Positions 41,879 to 52,279 of a stretch of 64,000 nucleotides of DNA are shown piece by piece; positions within the stretch are counted from its first letter, which is position 1; every line of letters begins with the position of its first letter. Source of the DNA: Isochrysis galbana. Its lineage: Eukaryota; Haptophyta; Isochrysidales; Isochrysidaceae. The DNA lies in contig CM030944.1 in assembly GCA_018136815.1 (NCBI GenBank), forward strand, positions 496,456 through 560,455, given 5' to 3'. The notes under the pieces are model-generated. The model was not told where the DNA came from. It saw nothing but the letters and a program-made list of their open reading frames with translations, and made no database searches. The position numbers and the translations under genes were made by a program.

Positions 41879-42020
41879 GTACAGTATGGGTGCACCAGTG
41901 CACCATTAAGAAACCCTACCATTAAGAAAGCTTAACATGATTTTGGCCGCCGACTCGCTAAGAAACTGGGGGTCGAGCCTCTAAGAAACCCCGCCTAACC
42001 GCCTAAGAAACCAAGTTGTT
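41879..42020 (+). repeat. Transposon end related to the TIR element at 48.0-51.3 kb
   Basis: TACAGTATGGGTGCACC, followed by GTGCACCATTAAGAAACC and further TAAGAAACC copies, matches the left end at 48,031 (CAGTAGAGGTGCACCATTAA). No matching right end was found downstream, so it is probably truncated. Confidence 0.5.
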
Positions 42021-42943
42021 CCGTCATACCGTCATATGACACTTGCCATGGAACTGAGTATGATATCATACATCTAATATAATATGATACTGACTCCAAA
42101 CATCTACACTTATAAACCCGCCATTATGATAAAAATCTGCTTACTCGGTACTTAGAATCAGATGTTGCTCGATGACTGACCATTTCAAGCTCAAGCTCAA
42201 GCTCCCACAGCAGCACCCCTGGAGCGTCTCCACATGGCGCCGCCCCCACTCCACGGCGGTGTGGCCGTCGTCGCCGCCGCCATCGTTGCTGCACATCAGG
42301 TTGGCGGCCATGGGGGGGGGGGGGGGGGCTCGGAGCTGGGGGAGCGCCGGTATTTCCCGCGCCCGAACTTGTACTAGTAAAACAAGTTGAATTGTAGCCT
42401 CTAGTCTTGTCATATGACACTCAGTATCAGGTCTAGAGCAACTAATACTGAGATATCATATATGATATCATATATGACAGAACAACCTAACTAAGAAACA
42501 CCCCCCCCCGGGGGACTAAGTTGTTGTATCAGTACTGATATCAGCTTTCTGATATCAGTAACAGCTCAATTGGGGCAGATCACTGATATCAGCTCTCAGC
42601 TGCAAAAGATAGAATTAAAGAGCTTTTACTGTAGTAGTAGTACTGTCTAGTACGGCCGCAGGCTGCCGACGTACCCTCGCGAGCGAGCGAGCGAGGCCGC
42701 TGGCTCCTCTCTCTCTCTCGCTTTGCTAGGCTGGCCTCTAGTGGCATGGATGAGGTTGTGGAGAGCGATGGTGAGGTGGAGGTGGCGGCTGCCGCTTCAG
42801 ATGGGGTCAGTGATGGGACGTCAGGGATCAGGTCGTCAGGTTTTGACAACCTAACACCTGATATCAGACCTGATATTAGCCTAATATCAGGTATTATAAA
42901 GTTAGTAACTATAGTTACAATACTAACGGGAACAGAAACAGAG
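42021..42943. repeat. GATATC-rich subterminal-type repeats left of the hAT fragments
   Basis: Perfect CTGATATCAG palindromes lie at 42,535, 42,549, 42,583 and 42,858, and GATATCATA-type variants at 42,060 and 42,450. The same motif is at 44,340 and 14,947, in each case next to hAT sequence. Confidence 0.5.
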
Positions 42944-43240
42944 CTAACAGTCATTTTCGTCCTCTGGCTCCTCCACAACCATCTCTAGCTCCCAAGGCAG
43001 CACATGGGACTCCCAATCCTTCAACAAATCCTCCAAGACCAGATTAGTGTGGCACCTCACAAGCCTCTCTACTGTGGTTTGGCCCAATCTGTTGCGCTTC
43101 TTCGAGTGAATCCAATCCTCGACGGACCAAGAGCGCTCGCACCCTGACGCCGAGCAAGACAGCGCGAGAAGACGACATGCAGCCCACTTCAAGTGAGGCC
43201 AATGAGACAAGTACACATTAGACAGAGCGATGCCAACCAA
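42944..43240 (-). pseudogene. hAT transposase C-terminal fragment, minus strand
   Basis: The frame reads LLALSCSASGCERSWSVEDW, then IHSKKRNRLGQTTVERLVRC and LPWELEMVVEE, a hAT dimerisation domain with its conserved SGCER..WS and LxxxTxERLV pattern. The rest of the transposase is missing. It is inverted relative to the fragment at 43,990-44,270 and about three quarters identical to it at the protein level. Confidence 0.7.
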
Positions 43241-43496
43241 ATCTTCCCACCAGGAGGATCGGGAGACTCGACGCCGCGCTAAGCGCCACGCCGCTCCTCC
43301 CGAAGATCCGGCCCTCTCCTACGACAATGATATCATGGAGCAGTGGCTACGCCACTACGGCAGGCACGGCAAAGCTTACGCCGAGTCAGCCAATGCCCCT
43401 TTTGAATACCAGGTGATGGCGGCCAGGGAAGTGCCATCTGGCGAGTCCTGGCACGCCCGGATAATCTACACGAAGCGCACGCTCACCAAGTATCTC

Positions 43497-43975
43497 AGTG
43501 GATGCCGGTGGTCCTGGACCACTGCCGTTCGGCATCTCACCGACACCACGACTCTGCCTCCGCCCTCCTAGCGCGAGCTCGCGAGGCGCAGGCCTCGCAA
43601 TCGCCACCTGTTCAGCAGCACCCGAGCAACGCCCCCTCTCCTACGGCGATCGCCGCGATAGATACGGCTTGGATGCCGTGGCTCGAGAAGCCGTGGGAGC
43701 GCACTCTCCCCGTCCGTCCGGCTCGCATGCTCCGCAAAATACGCAACCGGTGGCGCGTGTGGACCACTACCCCCGCCTCCGCCGGACCCCTCTCATTCTC
43801 CTGGGTTCCAGTGCCCGACTCACTGGCCCGAGCACTCGACGCGGAGCTCACGCTCCCCGTTCTCGCGTCGCACGGCGAGGCCATAGCTCCACTCCCCGAT
43901 CTCGCATCGCACGGCGAGGCTGTGCCGCTCGCCGTCCGTTCTCATTCGCAGTCTCGTCCTGGCTTCCTTTAAATG
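43497..43975 (+). pseudogene. Retroelement fragment related to the chromovirus
   Basis: CAGTGGATGCC at 43,497 opens a match to the chromovirus polyprotein from residue about 242 onward: MPVVLDHC against MPVVLDYC, PVRPARMLRKIRNRWRVWT against PVRPARMIRKVRNRWRVWT, then DSLARALDAE against PSLASALDAE. The part encoding the methyltransferase-like domain is absent. Immediately upstream is unrelated open sequence (43,258-43,496, ALSYDNDIMEQWLRHYGRHG). The fragment ends at 43,972 and abuts the next hAT piece. Confidence 0.65.
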
Positions 43976-43989
43976 GGCGAAGATTTACT

Positions 43990-44270
43990 TACAACCGTTT
44001 CCACATCTCAGTTGGGCCGCAATGCGTTTGCTTGCAATGAACTGTTCGGCATCCGGCTGCGAACACGCATGGTCCGTCGAGGGGTGGATCCACTCAAAGA
44101 AACGCAATCGACTCGGTCAAAAGACGGTCGATCGGCTTGTTCGATGTCATACAAACATTCTTTTGGAATCAAGGCTTGAGGAGTGGGAGAGTAAGGTGCT
44201 ACCATGGGAGTTGGAAATGATTCCGGATGACGTTGATGTTGATGATGATAGTGAGGGCGAGGGTGAGTGA
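43990..44270 (+). pseudogene. hAT transposase C-terminal fragment, plus strand
   Basis: The frame MRLLAMNCSASGCEHAWSVE, IHSKKRNRLGQKTVDRLVRC and LPWELEMIPDDVDVDDDSEG ends in TGA at 44,268-44,270. It is the inverted counterpart of 42,944-43,240. Only the dimerisation domain remains. Confidence 0.7.
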
Positions 44271-44796
44271 GGGTGATGTGGTAGTTTTGTTTTTAGGAGG
44301 TCAGTTTTGTTTTTGCCGCTTGCGAGCTGATACAAGGTACTGATATCAGTGTAAGCTCCAAATCCTTGCGAGCTCGCAAGCTGACGCAACAACTATGCCG
44401 GGGGAAAGGGGAAGGGGGGGGCTTGGCGGGGCTTGGGCAGGGTGGCAGGGCCGCGCATGTAGCATGTAGCAGCCGGTCCGCCTACCGCCTATGGCACTTA
44501 GTCCGCTTACCTACAGTCCGCTCGCCGCCCGGCCGAGGTCGTTTGGCGCCGAGATCACGCGCCCGTCTATGTCTATGCACGTCGATGGGCAGTCCGCACA
44601 TAAAGATTTCACATCCACATCTATATTTATATTTATATAGATGCATACTATGTGCATATGTATACATATGTACATACATACAATGTACAATGTGAAGCAT
44701 ATATAAAGAACAACAAAACAACCTGAGTATGTACTACAAACTATTCAGCATCACTCTCACTCTCACTCTGGAGGAGGAGCGGGGGCAAAAGCAGGC
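44271..44796. other. Flank of the hAT fragment and AT-rich spacer
   Basis: The stretch contains CTGATATCAG at 44,340 and an AT-rich run of ATAT and TACATA repeats at 44,620-44,700. No gene seen. Confidence 0.4.
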
Positions 44797-45003
44797 TCAG
44801 ACGCACTTTGAGGGCTGTGCCCCAACCCCGTACGCCCCGTACCCCGTCAAACTCCACAGCTCCTCCACCTGCTGCAGCAGCGCCCCTGCCACAGGCAAGC
44901 CCATTGCCCGTCGCATCGTAGCCACATCATCGGCCAATTGCCCACCGGGAGGGGTGCCGAAGAGCTCCCTGAGCCCGAGAATCATGGCGACAAGCGAGGG
45001 CAT
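44797..45003 (-). CDS. Small uncharacterised protein, 68 residues
   Basis: Starts with ATG at 45,003 and ends in TGA. GC-ending codons prevail, and the sequence looks like real protein: MPSLVAMILGLRELFGTPPG, then QLADDVATMRRAMGLPVAGA and LLQQVEELWSLTGYGAYGVG. It is predicted mostly helical with no signal peptide. A long purine tract (pyrimidine on the coding strand) begins about 50 bp upstream, as with other genes here. No family recognised. It could be the first or only exon. Confidence 0.4.
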   Translation of the reverse strand: MPSLVAMILGLRELFGTPPGGQLADDVATMRRAMGLPVAGALLQQVEELWSLTGYGAYGVGAQPSKCV

Positions 45004-45039
45004 TCCGCGGTTCCACGGGGCGGTGGCGGTGGGGGGGAG

Positions 45040-45240
45040 GGGCGCGGGGCGGAGAGAGAGATGGGGGGGGGGGGGGAGGGGGGGGGGGGGGAGGGAGGGA
45101 GGGAGGGAGGGAGGGAGGGGGAGGGAGGGAGGGAGGGAGGGAGGGAGGGAGGGAGGGGAGGAGGGAGGGAGGGAGGGAGGGAGGGAGGGAGGAGCGAGAG
45201 AGAGAGAGAGCGTGAGAGAGAGAGAGAGAGCGTGAGAGAG

Positions 45241-45339
<99 letters not shown>

Positions 45340-45370
45340 GGGAGGGAGAGAGAGAGAGAGGGAGGAGGGG

Positions 45371-45464
<94 letters not shown>

Positions 45465-45465
45465 A
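45040..45465. repeat. (GGGA)n, (GA)n and G-run microsatellites
   Basis: GGGA repeats at 45,080-45,190, GA repeats at 45,195-45,300 and 45,370-45,463, and a G run at 45,308-45,338. Large open frames on both strands are artefacts of the repeat. Confidence 0.9.
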
Positions 45466-45770
45466 CGTGGGAATCTCCGCTATTTCCTCTCGACTTGCCT
45501 GGTGTTGCGCGCTTGAGCGTTCTGAGGTAGTTCCAAGCCAAACCGCTCGAGCGTAACCCCAGTACTTTCGACTGCCCCAGAATGCGCCCCCGACCCAGAG
45601 TTGCTCGTCACACGCATATTCATCGTAATATTGTATTCTATATTGTAGTATGCTAAAAAAAAGCTTCTTCCCCTATCTTTACCATTTGAAGCCTAAACCC
45701 GCTGTCGCTGGCTCCGCATCCACCTCGTGGAGCGAGCCCCGCCATCGTCTGCACCCCTTCTCGTTTACGA
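45466..45770. other. Short spacer upstream of the CIA30 gene
   Basis: Non-repetitive sequence that would hold the promoter and 5' UTR of the plus-strand gene. A short AT-rich run lies at 45,620-45,665. Confidence 0.35.
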
Positions 45771-46511
45771 ATGTGGCGGCTGCTGCGGCGGATGCCGGCA
45801 ACTCGGCGTGGGGCGCAAGAGGAAGATATGCTCATGGACTTCCTCCGCATGTCGAGCGAGCAGAGCCTCTTCCGCTTCGATGGCGACGATGACTGGCTCG
45901 AGCGTTGGAAGCTGTTCTCGGATGCCGAATACGGTGGCCTCTCACACTCGGAGCTGACGCAGGCCTCGAGCTCAACTGCACTGTGGAGTGGGAGAACCGA
46001 GGTGAATATCGACCCGGAGAGCGCGGCAGTCTCACCGGAAAGCGGACGGCGTGCCACCAAGGCGGGCTGGTGCGCGATGCGAGCTGACGTTTCTGAGGAG
46101 GGCTTTGATCTCTCCGACTATCATGGCATTCGACTGAGGCTGCGGCCAGATGTGCGTCGTTATGTCCTGAACATTCGCACATTTGGCATCCTTGGTGGCA
46201 ACGACGTCGACCTGTTTCAAGCCTTCGTGCCGCCTGCGCCCAGGCCGGGCGAATGGTGTGACTTGCGCATGCCTTTCTCAGCCTTCCAGCTCACCTCACG
46301 CGGCTACATTCAGCCCGAGCAGAACAAGGCGATGCACCTTGGCAACCTACAGCACATCGGATTACTCCTTGCCGATCAGATATCGGGCGACTTCAACCTA
46401 GAGCTCGAAGAGATTGAGGCGTTTCGCTTTGGGGAAGAAGAGATGGTGCATGATGGGGCTGTGCGTAAAATGCTGCAAAACAACCAGGAGATGGGCTACA
46501 ATGCTGCATGA
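45771..46511 (+). CDS. NDUFAF1: Complex I assembly factor CIA30/NDUFAF1 (single exon)
   Basis: A mitochondrial assembly factor needed to build the membrane arm of respiratory complex I. There are 246 residues with an Arg-rich N-terminus (MWRLLRRMPATRRGAQ) suited to mitochondrial import. Family blocks in order: RFDGDDDWLERWKLFSDAEY, GGLSHSELT, the GWCAMRADV strand, GIRLRLRPDVRRYVLNIRT, EWCDLRMPFSAFQLTSRGYI and LGNLQHIGLLLADQISGDFN, ending LELEEIEAF. This is the whole galactose-binding-like CIA30 domain; the protein is shorter than the human one because its N-terminal extension is shorter. No intron is needed. Confidence in the family is high; its role in this organism is inferred from homologues. 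Confidence 0.92.
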   Translation: MWRLLRRMPATRRGAQEEDMLMDFLRMSSEQSLFRFDGDDDWLERWKLFSDAEYGGLSHSELTQASSSTALWSGRTEVNIDPESAAVSPESGRRATKAGWCAMRADVSEEGFDLSDYHGIRLRLRPDVRRYVLNIRTFGILGGNDVDLFQAFVPPAPRPGEWCDLRMPFSAFQLTSRGYIQPEQNKAMHLGNLQHIGLLLADQISGDFNLELEEIEAFRFGEEEMVHDGAVRKMLQNNQEMGYNAA

Positions 46512-48028
46512 GCCGAGAGCATCCCACTTCCGCCTAGGAAACTCTTCTATGATACTGCACCTGTGCCATGTTGGCCTTGTGAACGCATATATGAGAATTC
46601 GAACTTGTATGGATTCATCAATACTCGACATCAAAAGCTAGCTGAGATAGTTTTCCCCATCTGATTGCGCCCGGCATCGCCCTTCCTCCCCTCCGCTTCC
46701 TTTTGCGGGGTCTCGTGATCCCGAAGCCGCACTCGCGCGCCAACGCGCTATGCGCTGCATTGCCTCCCTTTCGATCAACTACAACTACTGTACGTGTACC
46801 CTCTTCTAATTACAGCTGTCTAATTACCCTCTTCCGAATATCATTCGACATTCGACGCACCGTCCCCTCCGTGCTCCTCAGTGCCCCTCCGTGCCCTTCC
46901 TTTCCCTCGGTGCCCCTCCGTCCCCTCCGTGCCGACTCCGGCCCCTCCGTCGCCTTCCCACCTCCCATCGGCTCCGGTCGCTCCCCCCGCCCCCCGAGCC
47001 TCTTCTAAATAAGAATTAGAAAATCATGAAACTGGGAAAGGGAAAGGCGAGAAGCGTTCAATCCTCCATCCTCACTGCACCCAACATGTGGAGAAGCGTT
47101 CAGAAGGTGCAACTCGAGGTTCCCTCTTTTTGTCACACCCCTCCCGTCTATTTAGGTATACGATTTCTATTGACCTCTAACTTAGCCCCTAACTTGGACA
47201 CTGTGGTTGATCGGGTGGAGCTGTGGCTGTGGTGTGGCTGTGGCTGTGGCTGGGTGTGAGTGAGAGGTGAGAGGTGAGGCATGACATGAGAAGTTTGGCC
47301 CACGTGGGGCATGGAGAGCGAGCGATGGGGAACTGGGAGAGCACGCGGGGACAGGACGGATGGCGTGGGCACGCCCTCGGACATCACGGAGCACCGGGGC
47401 ACAAGGGCGGAGACGAGAGCGGACGGGAAGGGCACGGAGGGCGCTCGAGCGGTGGCGCAGAGCGTTCGGAAGACACCAAGAGATCATACTCATACGTATA
47501 TAGTACTACTAGTATTTGTATGAATAATACGTAATACTTACATACATATGTGTTATATAGCGCATGTGCGGAACTGCGCAACCGGACATTTTTGAGACAT
47601 TTGGGTGCGAAATTGGACATTTTTGAGACATCTCCGGTGGACATTTGGGCAAGAAAAACTGGACATTTTGGCCAGGGCCTAGGTCTCCCCTGCCTCTCCC
47701 TCGCTGGCGCTCCTGGGCCTCAGGGGCCCCCACTCTGCACCCGTGTGCCTGTCGAACAGGGGGGGAAGGGGGGTTGGAGCGATGGGCTGGCCACGAGGGG
47801 CCAGGACGTGCGAATCAGGCGAGCCTGTCAGGGAGAGAGTGGGTCAGCAGGGCAGTGGCCTCCTGGCAAGCCATCAGGCATGCCAGGAGAGTGGGTGGTT
47901 CCTCCCCCATGGCAGGGGAGGAGTGGAGAGAGGGGGGGGCTCGTGCCCCCCCATGGGCGAACTAAGTATAAACTTAATGAGCTGATGGACCCAAAGATCA
48001 TCCACCTTGCCATAGGCCAAGGCTGGAT
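46512..48028. other. Intergenic with scattered repeats
   Basis: No gene was recognised. Position 47,104-47,152 carries the GGTGCAACTCGAGGTTC and TTTTTGTCAC repeat end that is inverted at 19,605-19,650. Position 47,584-47,640 has GGACATTTTTGAGACAT twice. Position 47,885-47,970 is GC-rich with CCCCCC/GGGGGG inverted runs, similar in style to the structured repeat family. Confidence 0.4.
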
Positions 48029-48280
48029 TACAGTAGAGGTGCACCATTAAGAAACCACCCCATTAAGGACAGTGTACAAGGAAATTGACCGTCCGTGTGC
48101 TAAGAAACCTACATAGAGCGAAAGGGCACCGGTCGTCATGAACCTAGATGGGAAATACGTATTCACCGTATTTGGCCAGAGGCCAAATACATATGTATTT
48201 GGCTGTATTTGAAGCGCGTCCTGGGTTTATCACAGAGTGCCGTCATCTGCCAACACAACCCATTGGTCCTTACCGATAGA

Positions 48281-49409
48281 AAAAAAAATCTTCTTAAAAT
48301 TCCCCGCTACGTGTGCGGCGTGAGGCAGTGTGCTAGTGTACCTCCCTACTACCCTACCTTAACCCCTAACAACCCCCTTCCCCTTTCCCAGTTCCCTCAT
48401 TTTCGGAGAAGCTGGTTCCGGGGAGGCCGCGCGCGCTGCTTCGGCCAGGAGTTGGAGAGAAGGGGGCGGGAGACTGTGGTTCGTCCTCTGTGTCGGTGTT
48501 GGCTCAGGTTATCCTCACTTAAGTCTCTTAGGCTCCTCTTTAATACGCTCTGTGATTCCGACTAAGAGGTTAAGCTACTTTAGGTGATGTGTCGTAGGTC
48601 CAGACCTCTTGCCGCTTGTAGGAGGTCCTCCGATGTTCCTATATTGAAATCCTTGTCCACCGTGTACAGCGGGCTTACCATCTTCTTAATATGTTTGTTG
48701 CTCGGGGCGTGTAACCCCATATTCTCTCGTTGGTTTTTTAGCCTCTGAAAGAAACCGACTTTCGCCGTTGCTAGCAGGTGGTATCTCGTAAGTGTCGCTC
48801 TTAAAATCGACTTAACGGACCTGCCGTCCGAGTTGCCATACTGGATGTTGTAGAAGTCGGTTAGGATGTACCTCCACGCCAGGATACCTAAGTATCCTGA
48901 GGAGGGGTGCGGTCTATCCACCTGATAACAGAAAAGACGTTGGGCTGTTTCGGATCCCGGCCTAAGGCTAATCCCCAGAAGTCCTTCTATGAATTCAAAA
49001 ACGGGCTCCGTCGCAATACATGAGGCCAGGTGAGTGGAACTCTCAGGGGCTATGCCGCAAAAGCGGCATGTTGGATCGTCCGCAAAACGGTTCGCCGCAG
49101 CTATCCTTCTATGTAGGACATGTTTGAAGTGCAAATAAGAGTCTCTAGGCGTTAAAAAGTTGTATTTATACAATTGCGATACTTGTTTCCACTTTCCCGA
49201 GAGGACCGGTAGCCTTTTTTCCCATCTTAGCGTGGATTTTTGTGCTTTTGTTTTCCTCAATGCGAGGAACGCTTTAGTCAAGACCCTGACACTTACATCC
49301 TCTAGCGTTGTATGCGTGCCTTTTAGTGTGTATTCTTGGGGTATCGGATACGCCGTTTCCGCCGGGCCGTCGTACGCTCGTCCCCACTTCAGCGGAGTGT
49401 ATAGCTCGT
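48281..49409 (-). mobile_element. 5'-truncated LINE inserted in the Copia LTR
   Basis: The insertion is flanked by an 18-bp duplication TTGGTCCTTACCGATAGA (48,263-48,280 and 49,410-49,427). It encodes the C-terminal end of a LINE reverse-transcriptase protein on the minus strand. Long duplications and 5' truncation are typical of target-primed reverse transcription. Confidence 0.75.
48580..49281 (-). pseudogene. LINE reverse transcriptase C-terminal part with zinc-binding motif
   Basis: The 233-codon frame contains YNFLTPRDSYLHFKHVLHRR, then CRFCGIAPESSTHLASC, a CxxC...H...C zinc-binding motif found at the end of many non-LTR reverse transcriptases. The polymerase core is absent, in line with 5' truncation. 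The frame itself is intact to its TGA at 48,580. Confidence 0.75.
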
Positions 49410-49557
49410 TTGGTCCTTACCGATAGAATCGGCTTTACCGATAACTTTGTCTGCCAGATTCCTTTTCATCAAGTCATCAGCCTCTTTCATCATGTGCACC
49501 ACCTTCTGGACTCTTCTCTACATTATCATCTGCAGTCGATGCACATCGAGTTCTTAG

Positions 49558-50149
49558 GTGCTCTTTCGCCCGGATCCCTCGCTGCCCTTTCTAGTCCATG
49601 TCGACTCAAATTGGGAATCTCGCTTCTCTTGTACGGGCGCCATCTTCTTTCTGTACGGCTGTCTTGTCCACTGGTTCTCCAAGACCCAACGCTCCGTCTC
49701 GTTGTCGAGCGCCGAGGCCGAGTACTTCGGTGCCATGCTTGCTGCCCGCGACATCCTCTCTCTTCATCCGGGATTTGCTTGTCGACCTATCTCTCCCGCC
49801 GGATGGCCCTACCCTTCTGTGATCCGACTCCAAGTCTGCCATCAACATGTCCCTCGACCCCGTTGCTTTCAAAAAGACCAAGCACATAATGCGCGCCGCC
49901 GCTTTCCTCCGCGATCTCGTTGCAAAGCGCGCCCTCGCTATGCGACATGTCCCCGGTAACCTTATGCTTGCTGACATCCTCACCAAGCCCCTTGGGCCCG
50001 CTCCCTTCTGCCGTCTCCTATCCCTTCTAAACGACTGCGCGTCCATCATTGCACAAAGTCTGACGAGTTCAAATTCAAGTTCCGCCGAAGAAGCTACGGC
50101 AGGAACAACGTCTGCCTCTAAGAGTGCCTCTGACGAAAAGCTCCAGTGA
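49558..50149 (+). pseudogene. Copia RNase H and polyprotein end, frameshifted
   Basis: FLVHVDSNWESRFSCTGAIF, then VHWFSKTQRSVSLSSAEAEY and FGAMLAARDI are the classic Copia RNase H blocks. The frame breaks near 49,762 and again near 49,820. It continues in another frame as SLDPVAFKKTKHIMRAAAFL, MRHVPGNLMLADILTKPLG, and stops at 50,147. Two indels make the copy inactive. Confidence 0.85.
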
Positions 50150-51345
50150 CATATACCACTCCGAGTATTACGACTGTCATGCAAGGCATTCTCCATTCTT
50201 CTACCTTTATCCTCTGTATCTAAGCCTGCCTCACCCTCCGTGCTCGCCTTATGGGGGGGTATCACAGAGTGCCGTCATCTGCCAACACAACCCATTGGTC
50301 CTTACCGATAGAATCGGCTTTACCGATAACTTTGTCTGCCAGATTTCTTTTCATCAAGTCATCAGCCTCTTTCATCATGTGCACCACCTTCTGGACTCTT
50401 CTCTACATTATCATCTGCAGTCGATGCACATCGAGTTCTTAGGGTTCCCCGAGTCATTTGCACATCGACTTCTAGACCTCGCCTTCATCTTGGGGATCTC
50501 AGCTCACTCTAGATCGACTTAGTGCACCTAAGGAATCTCACCTTCATCAACACTCACGACGCTTCATCGGCTCATACTAAGGCAACACTCGCCGATTCCC
50601 TAAATCCTTGATTCCTTCTTTGTTCCCTCGCACGCCTTCCTGTTTGTCTCAGAGTATTATCCAAAGAACCGTGGTGGGGTATATGTAAGGGTTTGTGCGT
50701 GCGTGATTGTTGTAGAATCACCGTGCCCCAGGGGTATCTTGAGTTCCCCAGTGCCCCCAGGTGTCCCAGGTTCTGACCCCCTTACCCCTGTACCACTGTC
50801 TCTCTCACTGTCTGTCATGACCCTCCTGCTTTTTGTTGCCGCCTTGGCTGCTTCCTGGCATCCAGCGCGATAGGGTTGTAGGCCTCGAATGTATTTGAAA
50901 TGTATTTGGCCGGAGGCCAAATACATATGTATTTGGCTGTATTTGCGGGCCCCAGCACCGTATTTCCCATCTAGGGTCATGAACGAGAAACTGAATGAGC
51001 AAGAAAGCTCGCTATGTACGCGCAACAGGGGAGCGCCAACAGAGCTTCGGCGCGCCGCGCGTGGCTCATGGCTCAACACTTATTTTTTACATACCGGAGG
51101 GGTGGCAGAGAGGGGGGCTTGTCGGGGGTACCCCAAGAATCCGCCGATGCTTAAGAAACCCAATCAATAATGGGACAAGCTGATGTCACCGATAACCGAT
51201 AAGAAATAAGAAACGAGAAATCATTATGACCCGGCGCGGAGCGCCGAAGGAAGTGAGCGAAGAAACTCAGCGTGCTGGTGTCAGAGGGGTTAAGGAAAGT
51301 GTACAGGAGAAAAATCTCTGTTTTCTTAATGGTGCACCCCTACTG

Positions 51346-52279
51346 TAAACGCTCGCAGCAGCCCGGTTCGGCGAGGCTGCTCCTTACAATGATACGGAGA
51401 GGCGCACTCATCACTCATTTGTCAGAAGATTTTCAATTTTCAAGATATTTGAATGCTCCTTTGGCTTGCCCCTCTAGTGAAGAGTGAGGAGGGTTTTGTT
51501 TTCTCCTTCTTTCCTCCGGTCTATATAGCGCCCCCTCGCTGCTCCGTCGCCGTTCACTAGCGCAAACTAAAGCCCGCTAGTGATACAGCGAGCGGGAAAG
51601 ATGTGGCAGCCCCACCGTAAGGATCGGACCAACTTCACGAGGGAAGACGTGGCCCACGCCCCGACACGTCCCCACTGTGTTCTGGCCTTCTTTACATAAA
51701 TTTCTCCGCGCTGCCGGCAGACATTTCCCCCGAACACCTCTCGCGCGGCGTCCGGCCCCATTCTGTAGAGTGCCTCTAGGCGGCCCCGCCCTGTTTATCC
51801 CGAGAAATGAAGGATCTATTACAGTGCCCCTGGACGGCCCCGCACCCCCTCCCCCTCCCCTCCCCCCGTCTCTTGGAGAGAAACAAGAGGGAAGATTGTG
51901 ACGAGGTGGAGGAAATCTGTCCCGCCCCACCACAGATCACCTCTCTCTCTCTGTGAACTCCTCGTAGTGTTTAGCGCACTCTCTCTCTCTGCCTCTCTCC
52001 TCGTAGATGAGTAGGGAACAGCGGAGGAGTAAAAGAGAACTAGAGTACTACTGTAGCTTCCCTCTCTCTCCGCCCGCTTCTTAGGTCTTTTTTCTCCCTG
52101 GCTGTTGGCCTTTCTCTCCTCCCCTTACGACGTTCTCTCTCCCTCTCATCCCCCTCCCTCTCTCTCTCTTCTCTCCCCCTCTCTCTCTTCTACTAACCCC
52201 CCCCCCCCGGCCTTCCCTTCCCACTCCCCCTCAGCTCCCTCTCTGTCCCCTCTCCCTACCTACCCCGCGCGCGGCCGCG
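51346..52279. other. Intergenic, promoter side of the GT25 gene
   Basis: Includes a short imperfect duplication (GTGCCTCTAGGCGGCCCCGC at 51,770 and GTGCCCCTGGACGGCCCCGC at 51,825). From 52,080 to 52,250 it is strongly C/T-rich on the coding strand of the following gene. Confidence 0.4.

Larger units (their letters stand above)
48228..50700 (+). mobile_element. Copia-type LTR retrotransposon remnant
   Basis: LTR-type sequence beginning TATCACAGAGTGCCGTCATC occurs at 48,228 and at 50,260. The 150-bp stretch at 49,410-49,558 is almost identical to 50,292-50,442. Between them lies the end of a Copia polyprotein (49,558-50,149). The left LTR is broken by the LINE insertion and joins RNase H sequence directly, so most of gag-pol is deleted. 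The right border is uncertain. Confidence 0.7.
48031..51345 (+). mobile_element. TIR element with TA flanks, carrying nested retroelements
   Basis: The ends are inverted: CAGTAGAGGTGCACCATTAA on the left and the complement of CAGTAGGGGTGCACCATTAA on the right. TA sits directly outside each end. The CAGT start and TA flanks suit the Tc1/mariner/pogo group. Further inside, matched inverted segments (TATTTGGC blocks and CTAGATGGGAAATAC) lie at 48,136-48,215 and 50,889-50,990. The element's own transposase is not visible; the interior is occupied by a Copia remnant with a LINE inside it. Confidence 0.6.

Noticed and set aside
44927-45541. 204-residue Ser/Leu/Pro frame on the minus strand and a 192-residue Arg/Glu frame on the plus strand.
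   Set aside because: Translation of GA and GGGA microsatellites.
48031-51345. hAT assignment for the CAGTAGRGGTGCACC element.
   Set aside because: No 8-bp duplication is present at the ends (CTGGATTA on the left, TAAACGCT on the right); only TA is shared, which fits Tc1/mariner-type elements better.
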